A stretch of DNA of 64,000 nt from Patellaria atrata CBS 101060 (Eukaryota > Ascomycota > Dothideomycetes > Patellariales > Patellariaceae), in assembly GCA_010093705.1 (NCBI GenBank), contig MU006100.1, positions 341,929 through 405,928 on the forward strand. Reading direction: 5' to 3'. Made by a program: the position numbers and the translations under genes. Shown here one piece after another: positions 47,004 to 58,898 of this stretch; position 1 is the stretch's first letter; the number at the start of each line of letters is the position of its first letter. The notes under the pieces are model-generated. The model was not told where the DNA came from. It did not search any database and worked only from the letters and a program-made list of their open reading frames with translations.

Positions 47004-47618
47004 NNNNNNNNNNNNNNNNNNNNNNNNNNNNNNNNNNNNNNNNNNNNNNNNNNNNNNNNNNNNNNNNNNNNNNNNNNNNNNNNNNNNNNNNNNNNNNNNN
47101 NNNNNNNNNNNNNNNNNNNNNNNNNNNNNNNNNNNNNNNNNNNNNNNNNNNNNNNNNNNNNNNNNNNNNNNNNNNNNNNNNNNNNNNNNNNNNNNNNNNN
47201 NNNNNNNNNNNNNNNNNNNNNNNNNNNNNNNNNNNNNNNNNNNNNNNNNNNNNNNNNNNNNNNNNNNNNNNNNNNNNNNNNNNNNNNNNNNNNNNNNNNN
47301 NNNNNNNNNNNNNNNNNNNNNNNNNNNNNNNNNNNNNNNNNNNNNNNNNNNNNNNNNNNNNNNNNNNNNNNNNNNNNNNNNNNNNNNNNNNNNNNNNNNN
47401 NNNNNNNNNNNNNNNNNNNNNNNNNNNNNNNNNNNNNNNNNNNNNNNNNNNNNNNNNNNNNNNNNNNNNNNNNNNNNNNNNNNNNNNNNNNNNNNNNNNN
47501 NNNNNNNNNNNNNNNNNNNNNNNNNNNNNNNNNNNNNNNNNNNNNNNNNNNNNNNNNNNNNNNNNNNNNNNNNNNNNNNNNNNNNNNNNNNNNNNNNNNN
47601 NNNNNNNNNNNNNNNNNN
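47004..47618. other. assembly gap (615 N)
   Basis: A run of N within the copia fossil. Frames drawn across it have no meaning. The true length may differ from the written one. Confidence 1.
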
Positions 47619-47911
47619 AATAAGATAGATCCTAGAGCCCATATTGGATATCTCGTCGGATACGACTCGTCAAACATCTTCAGAATCTGGATTCCAATCC
47701 GAAAAAGAGTGATCTCTTCCAGAGACGTACGTTTTACTGAGAATGAGTTCTACGATCTCAAAGCTCTAGATATAGGACACGTGCTACGCGATGCCATTGA
47801 AGAGGTGATTGAGCTTGTGGAGATACCCCCAGCACTCAGAGTAATGGCTATGCAAGCTGAGTATCCGGTTGTCCTAGATGAGGATGATTATCCTGCTCAA
47901 AAAGGGGAGAA
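47619..47911. repeat. right arm of the inverted duplication
   Basis: Starts at the first base after the gap and is the reverse complement of 46593-46885. It sits in the opposite orientation to the rest of the element. Confidence 0.9.
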
Positions 47912-49662
47912 TATAGTGCCCGTCGATTAGCTTCACGTTATAGATAGGGGTCTCATTTTGGTTCTCTAGGACCCTCCGCGCATTGTGGAAGATGCCTCCT
48001 TTTTCTCCTCTACTCTGTGAGACAAGGGAGGTCTTGAAGCTGGATACTAGGTAGGCCTCTGTCAGGGTGATGTACGTTCTCTGGCCGCTAGGTCTAATAA
48101 CTGGCACGTCGAATTCTCTAATCGCGTCAACTGGAAGTATGAAATCTCCAGCAATGAGTCGAGCATCTAGATCAACCCTCTTAATTCTGAAGATACTCGG
48201 ATCATTGCAAACGTGTATATTAGCTCCTCCGTCAAGCATAACAGATGCTGTAAATTTGTATGGTGTTGGATCTTCAAAGGCGGAGGCTATAAAGATAGCT
48301 CCAGGGTCATGGGAGGTGGTGGCATTAGAGGATGATCTATTATGTTGCTCCTTTCTTTGTCCTCCCTGGTGATCACTTTCTTCTCTAATCCTCCTTACTA
48401 CATTCTTAATACTCTGTGGAGCGGCTTCAATCTTTCGTTCAACTTCTTGTTGCTTCTCTGTGGTCCAGTCTTCAGGCCTGGATATGTCACGGGTTAGACC
48501 CGATAGGTATAAGTGCCTTAGATGATCCAGCGGCTTAATAATACTGTTCTGTAGCAGAACAGCATATGCTGTCTCAACACTTTCTTTCCTTAAGTTTAAG
48601 CTTCATGTACGTATAGCAATATACTTTTCAGCTTCCATCTGAGGTTGAGCCATAACAGGACACTCTTGGATGATTCACGTAACCGCAGTGTTCAAATCTA
48701 TGAACCTTGCCACAGAAGCAGGGGTGTTTCTTCTTTATGGCCCCCTTATTAGATTTCCCCTCTGGTGTATGTTGCTCCCCTTGAAAACTGACGAAAGCTG
48801 ATCCAGTAGCACGGCTGCTGTACTTGCTATCAGTCAGCTCCAGGGCTCGGGAGTGGATATCGAAAGCCTGGATTATATCTAGGACATCGTCAACTCCGGG
48901 CGGGGTAATTTCTTGCTCCCGTGCGACCTCTTCGTCAGTTTCTCGGGCAGCTGTGGTAGCCACAATCAGCTGCTGGTCTAGTAGCATCTCTCTTACTGAT
49001 GCCCAGTATGGATCTATCTTTTTGAGTGCTTCCAGTAGCTCATACTCAATCATGGAATTGTAGATGAGAGGAATCTTATAACGCACACATTCTCTATATG
49101 TTTTTCTAAAGTCAACTAACCACCCTTGAATTCCTGTTTTGGTAATGGTGTTTCTATAGCCTCTAATCCGTTTCGTAAGTTCTAGGACGCGTGCTCTATC
49201 CGAAGGCTTGAGCCTCTTCTTAAGCTCAACTAGCCGGCCGTGAACAGTGTCTATATCTTCAATCAAATCTTGGTTGTGAGCGGCTATAGTCTTGATCATT
49301 AAGGTGGTTATTTTATCTAGGCCGTCTAACTTCCTAAAATAGATGGTCTTTTCTCTTTTGTACTCCACGGTCTCTAAGTCCCCTTGGAGGGTGGGATGCT
49401 CCAAGGTTGGTGGCTCCGCAACGTCCGGATTAATATATTGCTATAGGTCGTATACTACCGCCTTCTTTCGGATAGTTGCAATCCACCGGTTCCAATCGTA
49501 TGGGCTATCAAGAGAGATAACCTTTGTGGAGATTGATTTTGAAGTCATGCCTGCAGCGGTGCGTTTCAAATATGACTAACTGTAATAGGTAGTGGGAGAT
49601 AGAGGTTTAAAAGATAACTCAGATATTATTTAAAAGGCTTAAAGGCAGGCCGGGCTTATAAC

Positions 49663-49911
49663 TGTCGGAATGCTGCGGTAGTTGAAAAGATGCATGCTTG
49701 ATTCTTAAAGAGTGGTTCTATCTTGCTGTTATGTACTGCAAATGTGTACTAAAAAGGACGGAACAGTATGAAATCTGCGTCTTAGAAAATAACGAAAATA
49801 GTACCAACAGTAAGAACTAAAAGATAGTGCTGTATCAGATTAGTAACCCTGGTTATTCCGATACCATAGTCCGTGGCGAAATAAGCGAGCAACACGTCAA
49901 TCCTGGTTGCC
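49663..49911 (-). repeat. 5' LTR remnant of the copia fossil
   Basis: Matches 44129-44374 closely. It starts TGTCGGAATGCTGCGG on the plus strand and ends abruptly at host-like sequence, so the outer part of this LTR is missing and no target-site duplication can be read. Confidence 0.8.
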
Positions 49912-50198
49912 AGTACTCTAAACAGCTTTTAACCTCGGAATCGGCCATCTAGATATGACTCTGGTCAGGATCACTTCGGTACTATCAATAGATTACCAGT
50001 TCACAGTTGTAGGCCGGATGGAAATCCTTCCGCAGGATGCGCAGCATCTGTCTTCCCGGTACTTATTGTTCACATCTAGGTGTGTAGCGTGTATATTTCC
50101 AGTACATGTTGTTGTTCAAATCTAGATCTACTGTACTGTACAGCCAGGCATCCATATCCACGAAGCCACTACCACCCCCCAATTTACCGCTCACTCAG

Positions 50199-51684
50199 TT
50201 AACCGGGGAATGGATATGTCGCAGGACTCTTGTATCCATTGATCCCCACAGCCCTAATGCCGAATATTACATTATCCTTGCTCAATGAAACTGTGACAGT
50301 CCCCACGTTGCCGACGAAAAGTGAGTGAGTCCACAGCGGCGCTGTAGTACTTCTCCAGACCAACTCGTAACCGGCTACGTCGGTGGAGTCGCTCTTGACC
50401 CAAGAGAATTGACTGTCATTACCCAGGAGAGACGCGTTAACCGTTACGTTTTGGACTTTTCCTGGAGCATTTGCGAGAGACCAGAAGGTAACCAAGTTAA
50501 CTTTGGCAACCCTTGCCACGTACTCATAATCCACAAATTCTGGAAGATCTCCGTACTGGGTGCCATCTTCAACTCGAATGTTTTGATGCTGGTGATCGAA
50601 ATTCTCATTTGGTTCAGTAAACCTGATAGCCGCGTAACCCTGTTGCAGAAAGGCCGAATGATCCCCTCCTCGTAGAAATCTGTCGAGACGATAGATCACA
50701 GCTATGTTCATCTCCGTAGCATCATTCGCAGCAACCTCAACCGCAAAACGGCCAAGTTCTCTCGCTGGTGAATCATTTTCTCCACCAATCTGCAGCCGCT
50801 GAGAGGCTCTTTGCGTTGTCTCAGTTAAAGGTGGTCCTTGAGCAAACAAACGGATAGTATAGGGCTCTCTTTGCCCTCTATCACCAGTCGAGCTTCCTAT
50901 GATGTCATTGCTAACCATACCTTCTACGTTAGTGCTTGAGTTCCTGTACGTCTGAGCTAAGAATGCTGCTCCGTAAAGACCCTGCTCTTCTCCAGCAACC
51001 GCACCGAAAACCATTGTCGCTCTCGGTTTCCTTGTTGCCACTATACGTGCAAGCTCCATAGAGACTAGGACCTGTTAGCACGGCAAAGCCTAAACAAAGA
51101 AGAGCAATACCTGCTACACCCGAAGCATCATCATTCGCACCCGGAGCGTCGTCTTCGTAATTCATCACATCGGTAACTCTACTGTCATAGTGTCCAGTAA
51201 TAACATATACTCTTCCTGGGTCGGTGGTACCCTCAACCGTAGCAAGGACGTTGCTAATGAGCACTGGAAACGAAATCCTATTTGCAATTCCCTGTACATA
51301 ACCCGGAACAGTGACCTTCATGCGTCCCTCGGATTCGGCAGCATATTTGCGCATTTCGGATGCTATCCAGTCCCGCGCCGCACCAATACCTCGTGTGGTA
51401 CTGTTCTGGGTAGATAACGTGTGCCGTGTCCCGAATGAAACCAGTTTTGCAATGATAGCTTTGATACGCTCTGGATCTATTTCATTGATCATCTCCCGTA
51501 ACTCATCATCTGGAGCTTGTGGCACCAGTTCCTCTCCAACATCTGAAGGTGGCCATGCTGCGTTCGCACAATCCGTGTAAGTTGAGTCGTTCGCCGCAAT
51601 TGGGGCTGGGAGATCCCGCGGAAAAAATATCTCATTCGCCCAGATAGGCACAATCGCAAGGCCAAGTAATAACCAAGTACGCAT
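50199..51684 (-). CDS. secreted M28 family aminopeptidase
   Basis: A zinc exopeptidase that removes N-terminal residues from peptides outside the cell or in the vacuole. Two exons (51684-51111, 51064-50199) around a 46-bp intron give 479 residues. The signal peptide is [16 protein letters not shown]. Metal ligands and catalytic residues fit M28: H165 in TGHYDSR, D185 in GANDDASG, the GEEQG pair E217/E218, D245 in NDIIG, and H349 in FDHQHQ. A C-terminal beta-sandwich-like region (about 390-479) resembles the fibronectin-type tail of some bacterial and fungal M28 enzymes. Several N-glycosylation sites occur (NDS, NSS, NVT, NAS). The genes on either side are unrelated. Confidence 0.92.
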
Positions 51685-52945
51685 TTTCTTTTTTTAAATT
51701 TGCTGTTGCTGATATGGTACTCTCAGTAGTATCATGGTCGCTGCTGGATTATATATTCTCTGCAGGTACATGATACCAAGTTAGAGAGAATCCTGGTATT
51801 CACTTAGGGACTTTCTATATCAGAATATCGTCATTATTTTACCCCTCAGCATAATGTCATGCTTGGAGGAGTACTCGCGCCGCACTGGTATCCGTTGAGA
51901 TCTTGCATATTAATGCTTGTACGAAGTTAATATGTGGTTCGTAGACAATATGAGGGGACGATAGCTTGCTACTCGGTTAGGAAGGTCGATATGTGTGCAT
52001 ATCTTTAATTACCGGGTACGTGTCACTACTACATTTCGATTAGTCCCAAGATATTATAAGTCAGCACACAAGACTTCCTAAGATCAGAATTAACCAGTTA
52101 CCCACCTTTAAATCACTGGACGCTTAGTATTGCTTCGTGCAAAGTGCACACTCCTTTAAAAGCTGTTTCCCTGTCCGTTCTATTGAGTTCAGTTGGTGAG
52201 AAAGGACTTAGGAGGTATGAAGAACTGTCTGTACGGAATCGCGTGTACATTTTGAACCTTAGTGCAAGTAGCTGTATCCAAAAAAAAGACTTGATGAGAA
52301 CTCATTCCAAAATTTGGTGGAAAGATACAGTAGTAACTCACGTCTAGCAGAACGCATAGAATATCATCGTTTGCTAGACGTTCAAACAAGTCGATGTCAA
52401 ACCTATACTACCATCTCTACACTACAAAGTAGGCTAGTCTCGTGGACGGATGTAGATATTTCCAAATGATTATCTGATGAGAGGCCAACGATTTCGGCTC
52501 GATTCGGAGCCGTCAAACCTACTAAGGCATACCTCGACTAGAGAAAGCTTCGATTCCGTTAAGGATTGATGCTCTAATGCCTATATTAACTACACCGTTC
52601 GATGTCAGGAAGACTTCCATGGACCAGAGCTGTTATGTTCTCATGCTATCAATGCACTTTTGGGCTTCAGAGTGAATATATCCCCCAGGTATCCAACCCT
52701 GGAAATCAAAGCGATATTGTGATGGGATATCTTGAGGAAACTATGGAAATAGTCAAGATTCATACCGCAACATCGAATGTGATATATTTGCCATGGCTGT
52801 TTATTCCAAAAGTGCTTGTCACACTGCGCCCTGCTGTGTCACCATCTTCGCGGGAAATCCCATAATTTTTCTCTTCAATCCACACTTTCATTCTCCGATA
52901 AAAAATAAGGCCACGATGACCAAGCTCGAGAGTATTCATTGAACC
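51685..52945. other. intergenic
   Basis: 1.26 kb with no gene seen; the first 200 bases are the likely peptidase promoter. It holds the inverted repeat listed separately. Confidence 0.5.
52341..52380. repeat. imperfect inverted repeat, about 13-bp arms
   Basis: CGTCTAGCAGAACG at 52341-52354 faces CGTTTGCTAGACG at 52368-52380, one mismatch or gap, 13-base loop. Function unknown. Confidence 0.6.
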
Positions 52946-52978
52946 GTGTCGTCTCAATACAGCGGACCACTAACACTT

Positions 52979-54124
52979 ATGACAAATGCTAGCACACTTG
53001 GATCCGTCGTAGATCGTTTTAGACCCGATCTTGCTCCATTCGAAAACTTCTACCGCTGCCTTCATCAGCACCCCGAACTTTCGACCAAGGAGTCTCGCAC
53101 GGCATCGGCCGTCGCTGCAAAACTTAGAAGCATTGGCATTCCCGAAGTCCTGAAACCATCGGAGGATACGGCCTTGTCGCTGTTTTCAACAATGGGCCGG
53201 GAAAAACTGTTCTCATTCGCTCCGAGCTAGATGCTCTTCCAGTCTGCGAGAAATCCGATGGACTACATGCTAGTAAAGTTCGGATGACAGATGCCTGAGG
53301 TACTGAGAGGCCAGTCATGCGTGCTTGCGCTCATGACATGCACATCACTTGTATTCTAGCAGCTTCTGCACTCCTTCTCTCTTCTAAAGATGAGTGGTCC
53401 GGCACACTCTTGGTTCTGTTTCAACCAAACGAGGAGTATCTAGGTGATGCCCAAGTCAAGATTAAGGATGGCCTCTACGATAAGGTGCCAGTCCTTGATG
53501 TTGTTTTAGACCAACATATTGTCCCCTTGAAATCAGGACACTCGCTCTTTCTACGGGACCAATCCTCGCTGCTGCCGATAGCATCGATATCCGGATTAAC
53601 AGCAGCGGCCCTGGAGTAAATCCACAAGATAATATGGAACCTACCCTCATCGCCGCTCACGTCTTGGTACATCTGCATACGATGGATATCGATGCGAAGG
53701 AAATGGTGGTTCTTGAATGCCGCCAACTCCACAGCGGATGACCAGGAGCAGACTTCAGGCCGTATGTCGATTTGAACGTCGATATCAAGACCTACAATCC
53801 CCCCGTCAGAGAAAAGACTCTGAGTATATTACAAGGTTCGTAGAGGCGGAGTGTTCGGCTTCTAGCATCAGTGACAAACCAGAAATTAAGCAAAGGGTGA
53901 GAGCGCCCCTGACTAGCTCTACACCAAAGTTGGTTCACAAAGTCCGGGACGCGTTTTCTACTCATCTGAAAGCCACTTTGGTTGAGCAGAAACCGTTAAC
54001 ATCTTGCGAGGATTTCTCCATACTTGCAACATCAATGGTCTACCATATGCTTATTGGACTGTTGGTGGTATCGACACTGAACTCTGAGATATGGCACAAA
54101 AGAGCTATACTCCCGAAGCGTTGA
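52979..54124 (+). pseudogene. decayed M20-family amidohydrolase (amino-acylase/IAA-hydrolase-like)
   Basis: Pieces of one M20D enzyme lie in order but in changing frames. The N-terminal part (FENFYRCLHQHPELSTKESR), the metal-binding core (RSELDALPV, then ACAHDMH at about 53327-53347), a WSGTLLVLFQPNEE segment and a C-terminal CEDFSILATS are all recognisable. The frame changes near 53150, there is an in-frame TGA at 53296-53298, and further shifts occur near 53550 and 53750. Some could be misread introns, but no good splice pairs are seen. I take it as a host gene no longer able to make the enzyme. Members hydrolyse N-acyl amino acids or auxin conjugates. Confidence 0.8.
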
Positions 54125-54737
54125 TTCCCAATAACCATTCACCTTATTTTACTCCTGTGATATAGCCGACCATACTGATTGGGATGGATGCAATGGCGTT
54201 AGCGGTTCTGACATTTCTGAGTTAAAAGATATGAATCGTCATAGCGGTTTTTGCGAATGAAATCAACACACCATAGATAGCCAAATAATAGTTCTGATGG
54301 AGGTGCGAGAGAATTTCAAGTGTGTCAATATTAACTTCGTGTATCGAAATTGATAGAACGAGTCCAAACTTGCATGTATACTAGAAGCGTGGTATCTGAT
54401 GTTGCAAGACCGGATCAGCGAGATGCGTATACCGTCAAATATAATGTTTATGATCCTTGAATACTCTTTAGAGCGGTAGTAAGATAATAACAACTCATGC
54501 AATAGAAAACGAGAAGAAACAATAGTCCAAGGGAGAGTTCAAATTCCTGGACATGAACCAATGCCAAGGCTGACATTTATCGATAAGAAAATCAGAACAC
54601 AGTTGAAACTCTTCACCATATCAAGCCTAAATTTGAGAGGAGCTTGTACACATCTGCCCTACGCTACAACTATTAAACATACGATCAATTTTCCCCTCGC
54701 TCTTTCGTCCTTACTCCAGGTGTGATATTCGGCAACT
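54125..54737. other. intergenic
   Basis: No gene seen; the right end is the BOS1 promoter and leader. Confidence 0.5.
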
Positions 54738-55648
54738 ATGGTATTCTACCTTCCCCTATATTTCAAAACTGCTGGCTCACATACCTAGAACGTCCTCTTC
54801 AACTCAGCTCTCCGGCAATCAAGCGCCATACGCCGTGACCTAGATGCCTTCGCAGAATCTTCGACCTCCTCTCCCGCACTGCTAGGTAAGTTCTATCAGC
54901 TATCGTCCGTTACTATGTAAATCGTCTATAAACACGCCATCAGGCCAAATCAACGCCTCGCTCACCTCCTTTAACCGCACCATTGACGACTACAACAAGC
55001 TCGCAAAGCAAGAACTCGTTCCCGAAAAGCAACGAAAAGCGCAAGAGCGCGTAAAGACCTTCCGTACAGAACTAGCCGATTATCGCGACCACTTCTCACG
55101 GTTAAAGCAGGAGACCGAGGCACGGGTATTACTCCTTTATCCTTCCCCTATTCTCCTTCCAAATACGCAATATGAGACCTGAGACCTGATGAACCCAGCA
55201 ACACACTCAACAACACGCTGAACTCCTCGGCCGTCGTCCCCACCACACTTCCACCCCGGAAAATCCATACTCGCGCCCCAACCCGTCTTCCACTTACACC
55301 TCCCCTTTCGGCCAGGGCCCAGGTTCCGAGTCTGTATTTGGGACTTCCCCAGCAGATGCAACCCGAGAATCGCACGCACTCCGCGAACAATCCTTCTTCT
55401 CCCGTACCAACGCGCAACTAGACGAGTACCTAGACCGGGGGCGTGCGGTATTAGGGGACCTGGGAGAACAGAGGGAGATGCTGAAGGGGACACAGAAGAC
55501 GCTTTATAACGCGGCGAATACACTGGGGATCAGTGGAGATACGATTAGGATGGTGGAGAGAAGGGCGAGGCAGGATAAATGGATTTTTTTTGTTGGTGTG
55601 ATCGTGTTTTTCTTGTTTTGTTACCTGGTGTTGAAATGGCTGAGGTGA
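54738..55648 (+). CDS. BOS1: ER-Golgi SNARE BOS1 (membrin/GOSR2 family)
   Basis: A Qb-SNARE for fusion of ER-derived vesicles with the cis-Golgi. Exons: 54738-54740, 54789-54885, 54944-55125, 55199-55648; 243 residues. The first exon is only the ATG; the 48-bp intron (GTATTC...CCTAG) joins it to NVLFNSALRQSSAIRRDLD, the conserved start. Other family marks: LLGRRPHHTSTPENPY, the SNARE helix EYLDRGRAVLGDLGEQREML, then TQKTLYNAANTLGISGDTI, and the C-terminal anchor WIFFVGVIVFFLFCYLVL. Length and domain order match fungal Bos1. The tiny first exon is the reason an upstream ATG cannot be found in frame. Confidence 0.93.
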
Positions 55649-56246
55649 TGTGAAGCCATAGTTCAGGAGGCGGATGAGTGGAGGTTCCATGTGAACAGTT
55701 AATCGGGAAGAAAAACTGCGTTTAGAGCTTGGTTCGCATATTAGCGCGGCGTTTAGGAGTAAGCTTTAGATAACAACTTTTGAGTCTTTTTTGTTAATCC
55801 AGAATTAGTAGGACTGAATTAGAGGCATTCCACAGCTCGTTCGTTGTCACAAATGAGACGATACACTACGCTCACTGGTACGGGACAATAGCTCTCCGGC
55901 CAATGAAATAAGTGCAGATCTTCAACGAGAAGTACATCAACACCCTGAGAGACTTCTCTTTCTGGGATCAGGCGGGACAGTACGTATACAGCATATTCGT
56001 TCGACCAATGAGCAAGGATGTGTACAGACGTTCAACGGATTTTGTTCCACCTACCCAATAATCACTGTTCGGGAGTCTAGTGCTTATTCACACCACGTGG
56101 GATATTTCGACCGCCTGACCATCCGGAGCCTTATTCAAGTGGATAGAAAATGCACAACTTGACATGATAAGACGGACCACGTGTTCTTTAACTATTTCCT
56201 ATCCCTATTCGTTCCATACAACTCAATCAGACGCCTTCCCCCAGCC
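55649..56246. other. intergenic, convergent
   Basis: Between BOS1 and the ThDP enzyme 3' ends. No gene seen. Confidence 0.5.
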
Positions 56247-58404
56247 CTATCCCACCAAAGCCGCCTTCCCACCCCCAAACTTCCCCTCCGGCCCCTCCAA
56301 ATGCGCATCCAAAACCGCACTCCTCCCCTCCCTCACCCACGCCACCGCCTCCGCCAACCTCCCCTCCAACTCCTCCACCGTCCCCGCCGTGCCGGCCCAC
56401 ACGTCCCCGCCCCCGGCGGCCCGCGCAATCCCCGCGTAGTCCGGCGTCGGCGCAAAGCTGATGTTCAGCTCCTCCGGTGTGGCTTTGCTGCCGGCGCCGT
56501 CGGGGTGCACGAGCAGCAGGCTGCGGCGCGGCGCGTGCCAGCCGCGATTGTTGAGCACGATCGTCAGGATCGGGATCTGGTATCGCGCGGAGATCCAGTA
56601 GACGGAGCCCGGGATCGAGAAGAGGTAGGTCCCGTCGCCGACGATTTGGGTTATGAAGCGGGGGGTGCCGGCGGCTTGGGTGGCGAGGCGGATGCCGAGG
56701 GCCTTGGGGGGGTTGTTAGTCCGGTTACGGAGGAGTACAACGTGTTTTACTAAAGGTATCGAGAGAGGAGGGTAAAAGATGGTGCGAGGGAGGGGATGAG
56801 GAGTTGTGAGCAAAGGGAGATTGAGGACTTACTGCTCCACCACTCCATCCTAATCCGCCACCTCCGCAATTGATCCATGAGCCCGGCAGTGTGGCTTGAA
56901 TTTGATCAGCAACGAAACCGGTATTTGTTACTGCTTCGATAACCCAGATTGTGTCCTTGGGACAATGTTTCCGTAGTTGGGCGCAGAGATACGAAGCATT
57001 ATAATGTTCATTTTCACTAGGTTTCGCTAGAGTAGCGATAGTGTCTAGACGAGCTTGGTAACTTTCTCCCAATGTTCTCCACCGTTCATCGAATTCGACG
57101 CCTTGGATTTTCTGGTTGAGAGACTCGTTCGACTGAACGAAAGTATGCAGTTGATTTATAGCCGTGTAGCAGTCTGCTCGATACCGTGCTAATGCATTGA
57201 TATAAAAGACCGGCATTTGCTGCTTCAGTGGGTCAATATCGATGTGGTATATCTTGACGTCTTCCTTAGGTAGGCACTGGGTGTTGATCCAGGGGACGTC
57301 GCAGTCGACTACCAATATCACATCCGCCGTTTTGATTGCGTCCTCAACACCATATCTCAAACCTAGCCACGCTCTATGATCCGCGGGAAAGCACATATCG
57401 GAGCCTCCTGTGTCTAGCACCCGAAGGCCCCTTATGGTATCAGCAAGCTTGATCAGCTCCCCAACAGCGGCGTGATTTCTCCCAGCGTAGCCAGTGATGA
57501 GTAACGGTTCTTCTGCATCAACGAGAGCTTTACCAATGATTTCAACTGCACGTTGGGCAAGTGCTGTTGGTTCCACCGGGTTCCAGAAAGCTTGATTTAG
57601 CGAATATGGTGTCAAATCTTCTTCTATGGACTCTCTAGCACCGTAGAGATAAACGGGACCTTTTGGATCAGACATAGCAAATGATAAGGCCCGGTTGACC
57701 ATTTGCTGCAGTGCAAAATGTCAGATGTTGCTTTTCGAGCATTCTTTTGGAAAATGCATAAAAAGATTACGAACCTTGACATTCTTTCCGCTCTTGATCT
57801 CTCCCGTATACCTACAATACTGGCTCACAATCTGTTTCTGATCCGGTACATCTTGAATCCAATGGATATACTCTGTTCTACTACCCCTCATTTCTCCTTC
57901 AATGGTATATGGCGAAAGTCCCGCGAATATCAAGACGGGACACCGCCCACAAGAAGCATTGTGGACTGCGGCCGCGAGACCCTGAGTACCGACATCAACA
58001 TGGACAACTACGCACTGGGGCTGTCCGGTTAGACGAGCATATCCATCCGCCATGGAGAGGGCGACCATCTAATCCGAAGTCGTTAGATCTGATAATGATC
58101 GACGAAGGAATTGAAAACATACCTCATTGGGGCACGTGATAATCTTCGGGAATTGGCCTTTCTTTTCATTCTGCCCTTTGACAATTGCTTCGATAATCGA
58201 AGGGTGATCGGAGCCCAGGTTAACGAAGCACTGTAGTAGGTATCAATCTCAGGGGTTCTCTGAATATACTACTGTCAATAGCCCTTACGTGGGTAATCCC
58301 GGCTTCCCAGATGGCTTCAAAGAATGCAAACGAAGCTGTATATACCCTGATATAACATTAGCATATATTACTGGACTTGAAAAGAAGTATGATGATCTCA
58401 CATG
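56247..58404 (-). CDS. thiamine-diphosphate-dependent enzyme, acetolactate-synthase/benzoylformate-decarboxylase-like
   Basis: Six exons (58404-58403, 58346-58289, 58230-58123, 58068-57775, 57705-56833, 56702-56247) give 596 residues. The first exon is the AT of the start codon; splicing supplies the G (start MVYTASFAFFEAIWEAGITH). The N-terminal PYR domain has CFVNLGSDHPSI and the catalytic Glu at about 56 (CPNEMVALSMADGYARL). The central domain follows (LRVLDTGGSDMCFPADHRAW, then LILVVDCDVPWINTQCLPKE-type sequence). The C-terminal PP domain binds Mg/ThDP by GDGT at 467 through LNN at 495-497. The sequence is closer to fungal acetolactate-synthase-like or oxalyl/benzoylformate decarboxylases than to true ILV2, and there is no transit peptide. 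The substrate is not known. Confidence 0.87.
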
Positions 58405-58818
58405 TTTCTTGGAATCAATATAATTGTAGGATAAGAAAGGTTATAGGGAAGAAAGGCTACGTTAAGACGCGACAATAGAAGAAAACAAACATATCCATGC
58501 CATCAGAAACGTCATGTTACCCAATTCCCCACATGGATAGCTGCGGGGGGAGCTCTCCGCAGTCGTCAATCTACCGTAAAGTTGATCAAACAATGTTTCC
58601 CTTGTACCATCAAGGAGTACCGGCAGGGAGGGGTTCTTCAAGGCCCCGGCAATCATCGGCTGCGATCGGAATTTTCGTAGAACCTTTCAATACCGTAGGT
58701 CTAGCGTCTGAGAATAGAAGTTTGAAGGAAGCAAAACTAATAGAGATCATAATACACGGAACTCAAATTCAAAACAAAAAAAAAGATTGGAATAAAAAGC
58801 GAAAAGACAAAATATAAC
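58405..58818. other. intergenic (promoter of the ThDP enzyme, tRNA flank)
   Basis: No gene seen. A T-run on the minus strand (AAAA at 58776-58788 on plus) downstream of the tRNA may act as its Pol III terminator. Confidence 0.5.
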
Positions 58819-58898
58819 GACACCTGAGAGATTCGAACTCTCGCTCCCGAAGGAACCGGCTTAGCAGGCCGGCGCGTTAACCACTCCGCCAAAGTGCC
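58819..58898 (-). tRNA. tRNA-Ser (anticodon GCU)
   Basis: On the minus strand the gene starts GGCACTT and ends AGGTGTC; the acceptor stem pairs over seven positions with G-U wobbles. The anticodon arm is CCGGC-CTGCTAA-GCCGG, giving anticodon GCU (Ser AGC/AGU codons). A variable arm (CCTTCGGG) and TTCGAAT loop are present. Eighty bases and no intron, as expected for a class II tRNA. The A box (TGGCGGAGTGG) and B box (GTTCGAATC) are intact. Confidence 0.97.

Larger units (their letters stand above)
44129..49911 (-). mobile_element. Ty1/copia LTR retrotransposon, broken fossil
   Basis: The element reads on the minus strand. Parts from its 5' end: partial 5' LTR (49663-49911); a gag-like region (about 48628-49404) with a zinc-knuckle-like CFCGKVHRFEHC; an aspartic protease region (about 47930-48239, LDGGANIHVCND); an assembly gap; the linker after integrase (about 46340-47003); reverse transcriptase (about 45600-46244, with YVDD); RNase H (about 44626-45111, with TSSTEAELLAL); and the 3' LTR (44129 to about 44662). 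The protease-integrase-RT-RNase H order marks it as copia rather than gypsy. Coding is broken in several places and the integrase core is not visible, so it is a dead copy. The two LTR parts differ at roughly a dozen sites over 250 bp, which suggests an old but not ancient insertion. Confidence 0.9.

Noticed and set aside
46862-47930. Open frames spanning the N run
   Set aside because: They exist only because N does not encode stops; the real sequence is unknown.
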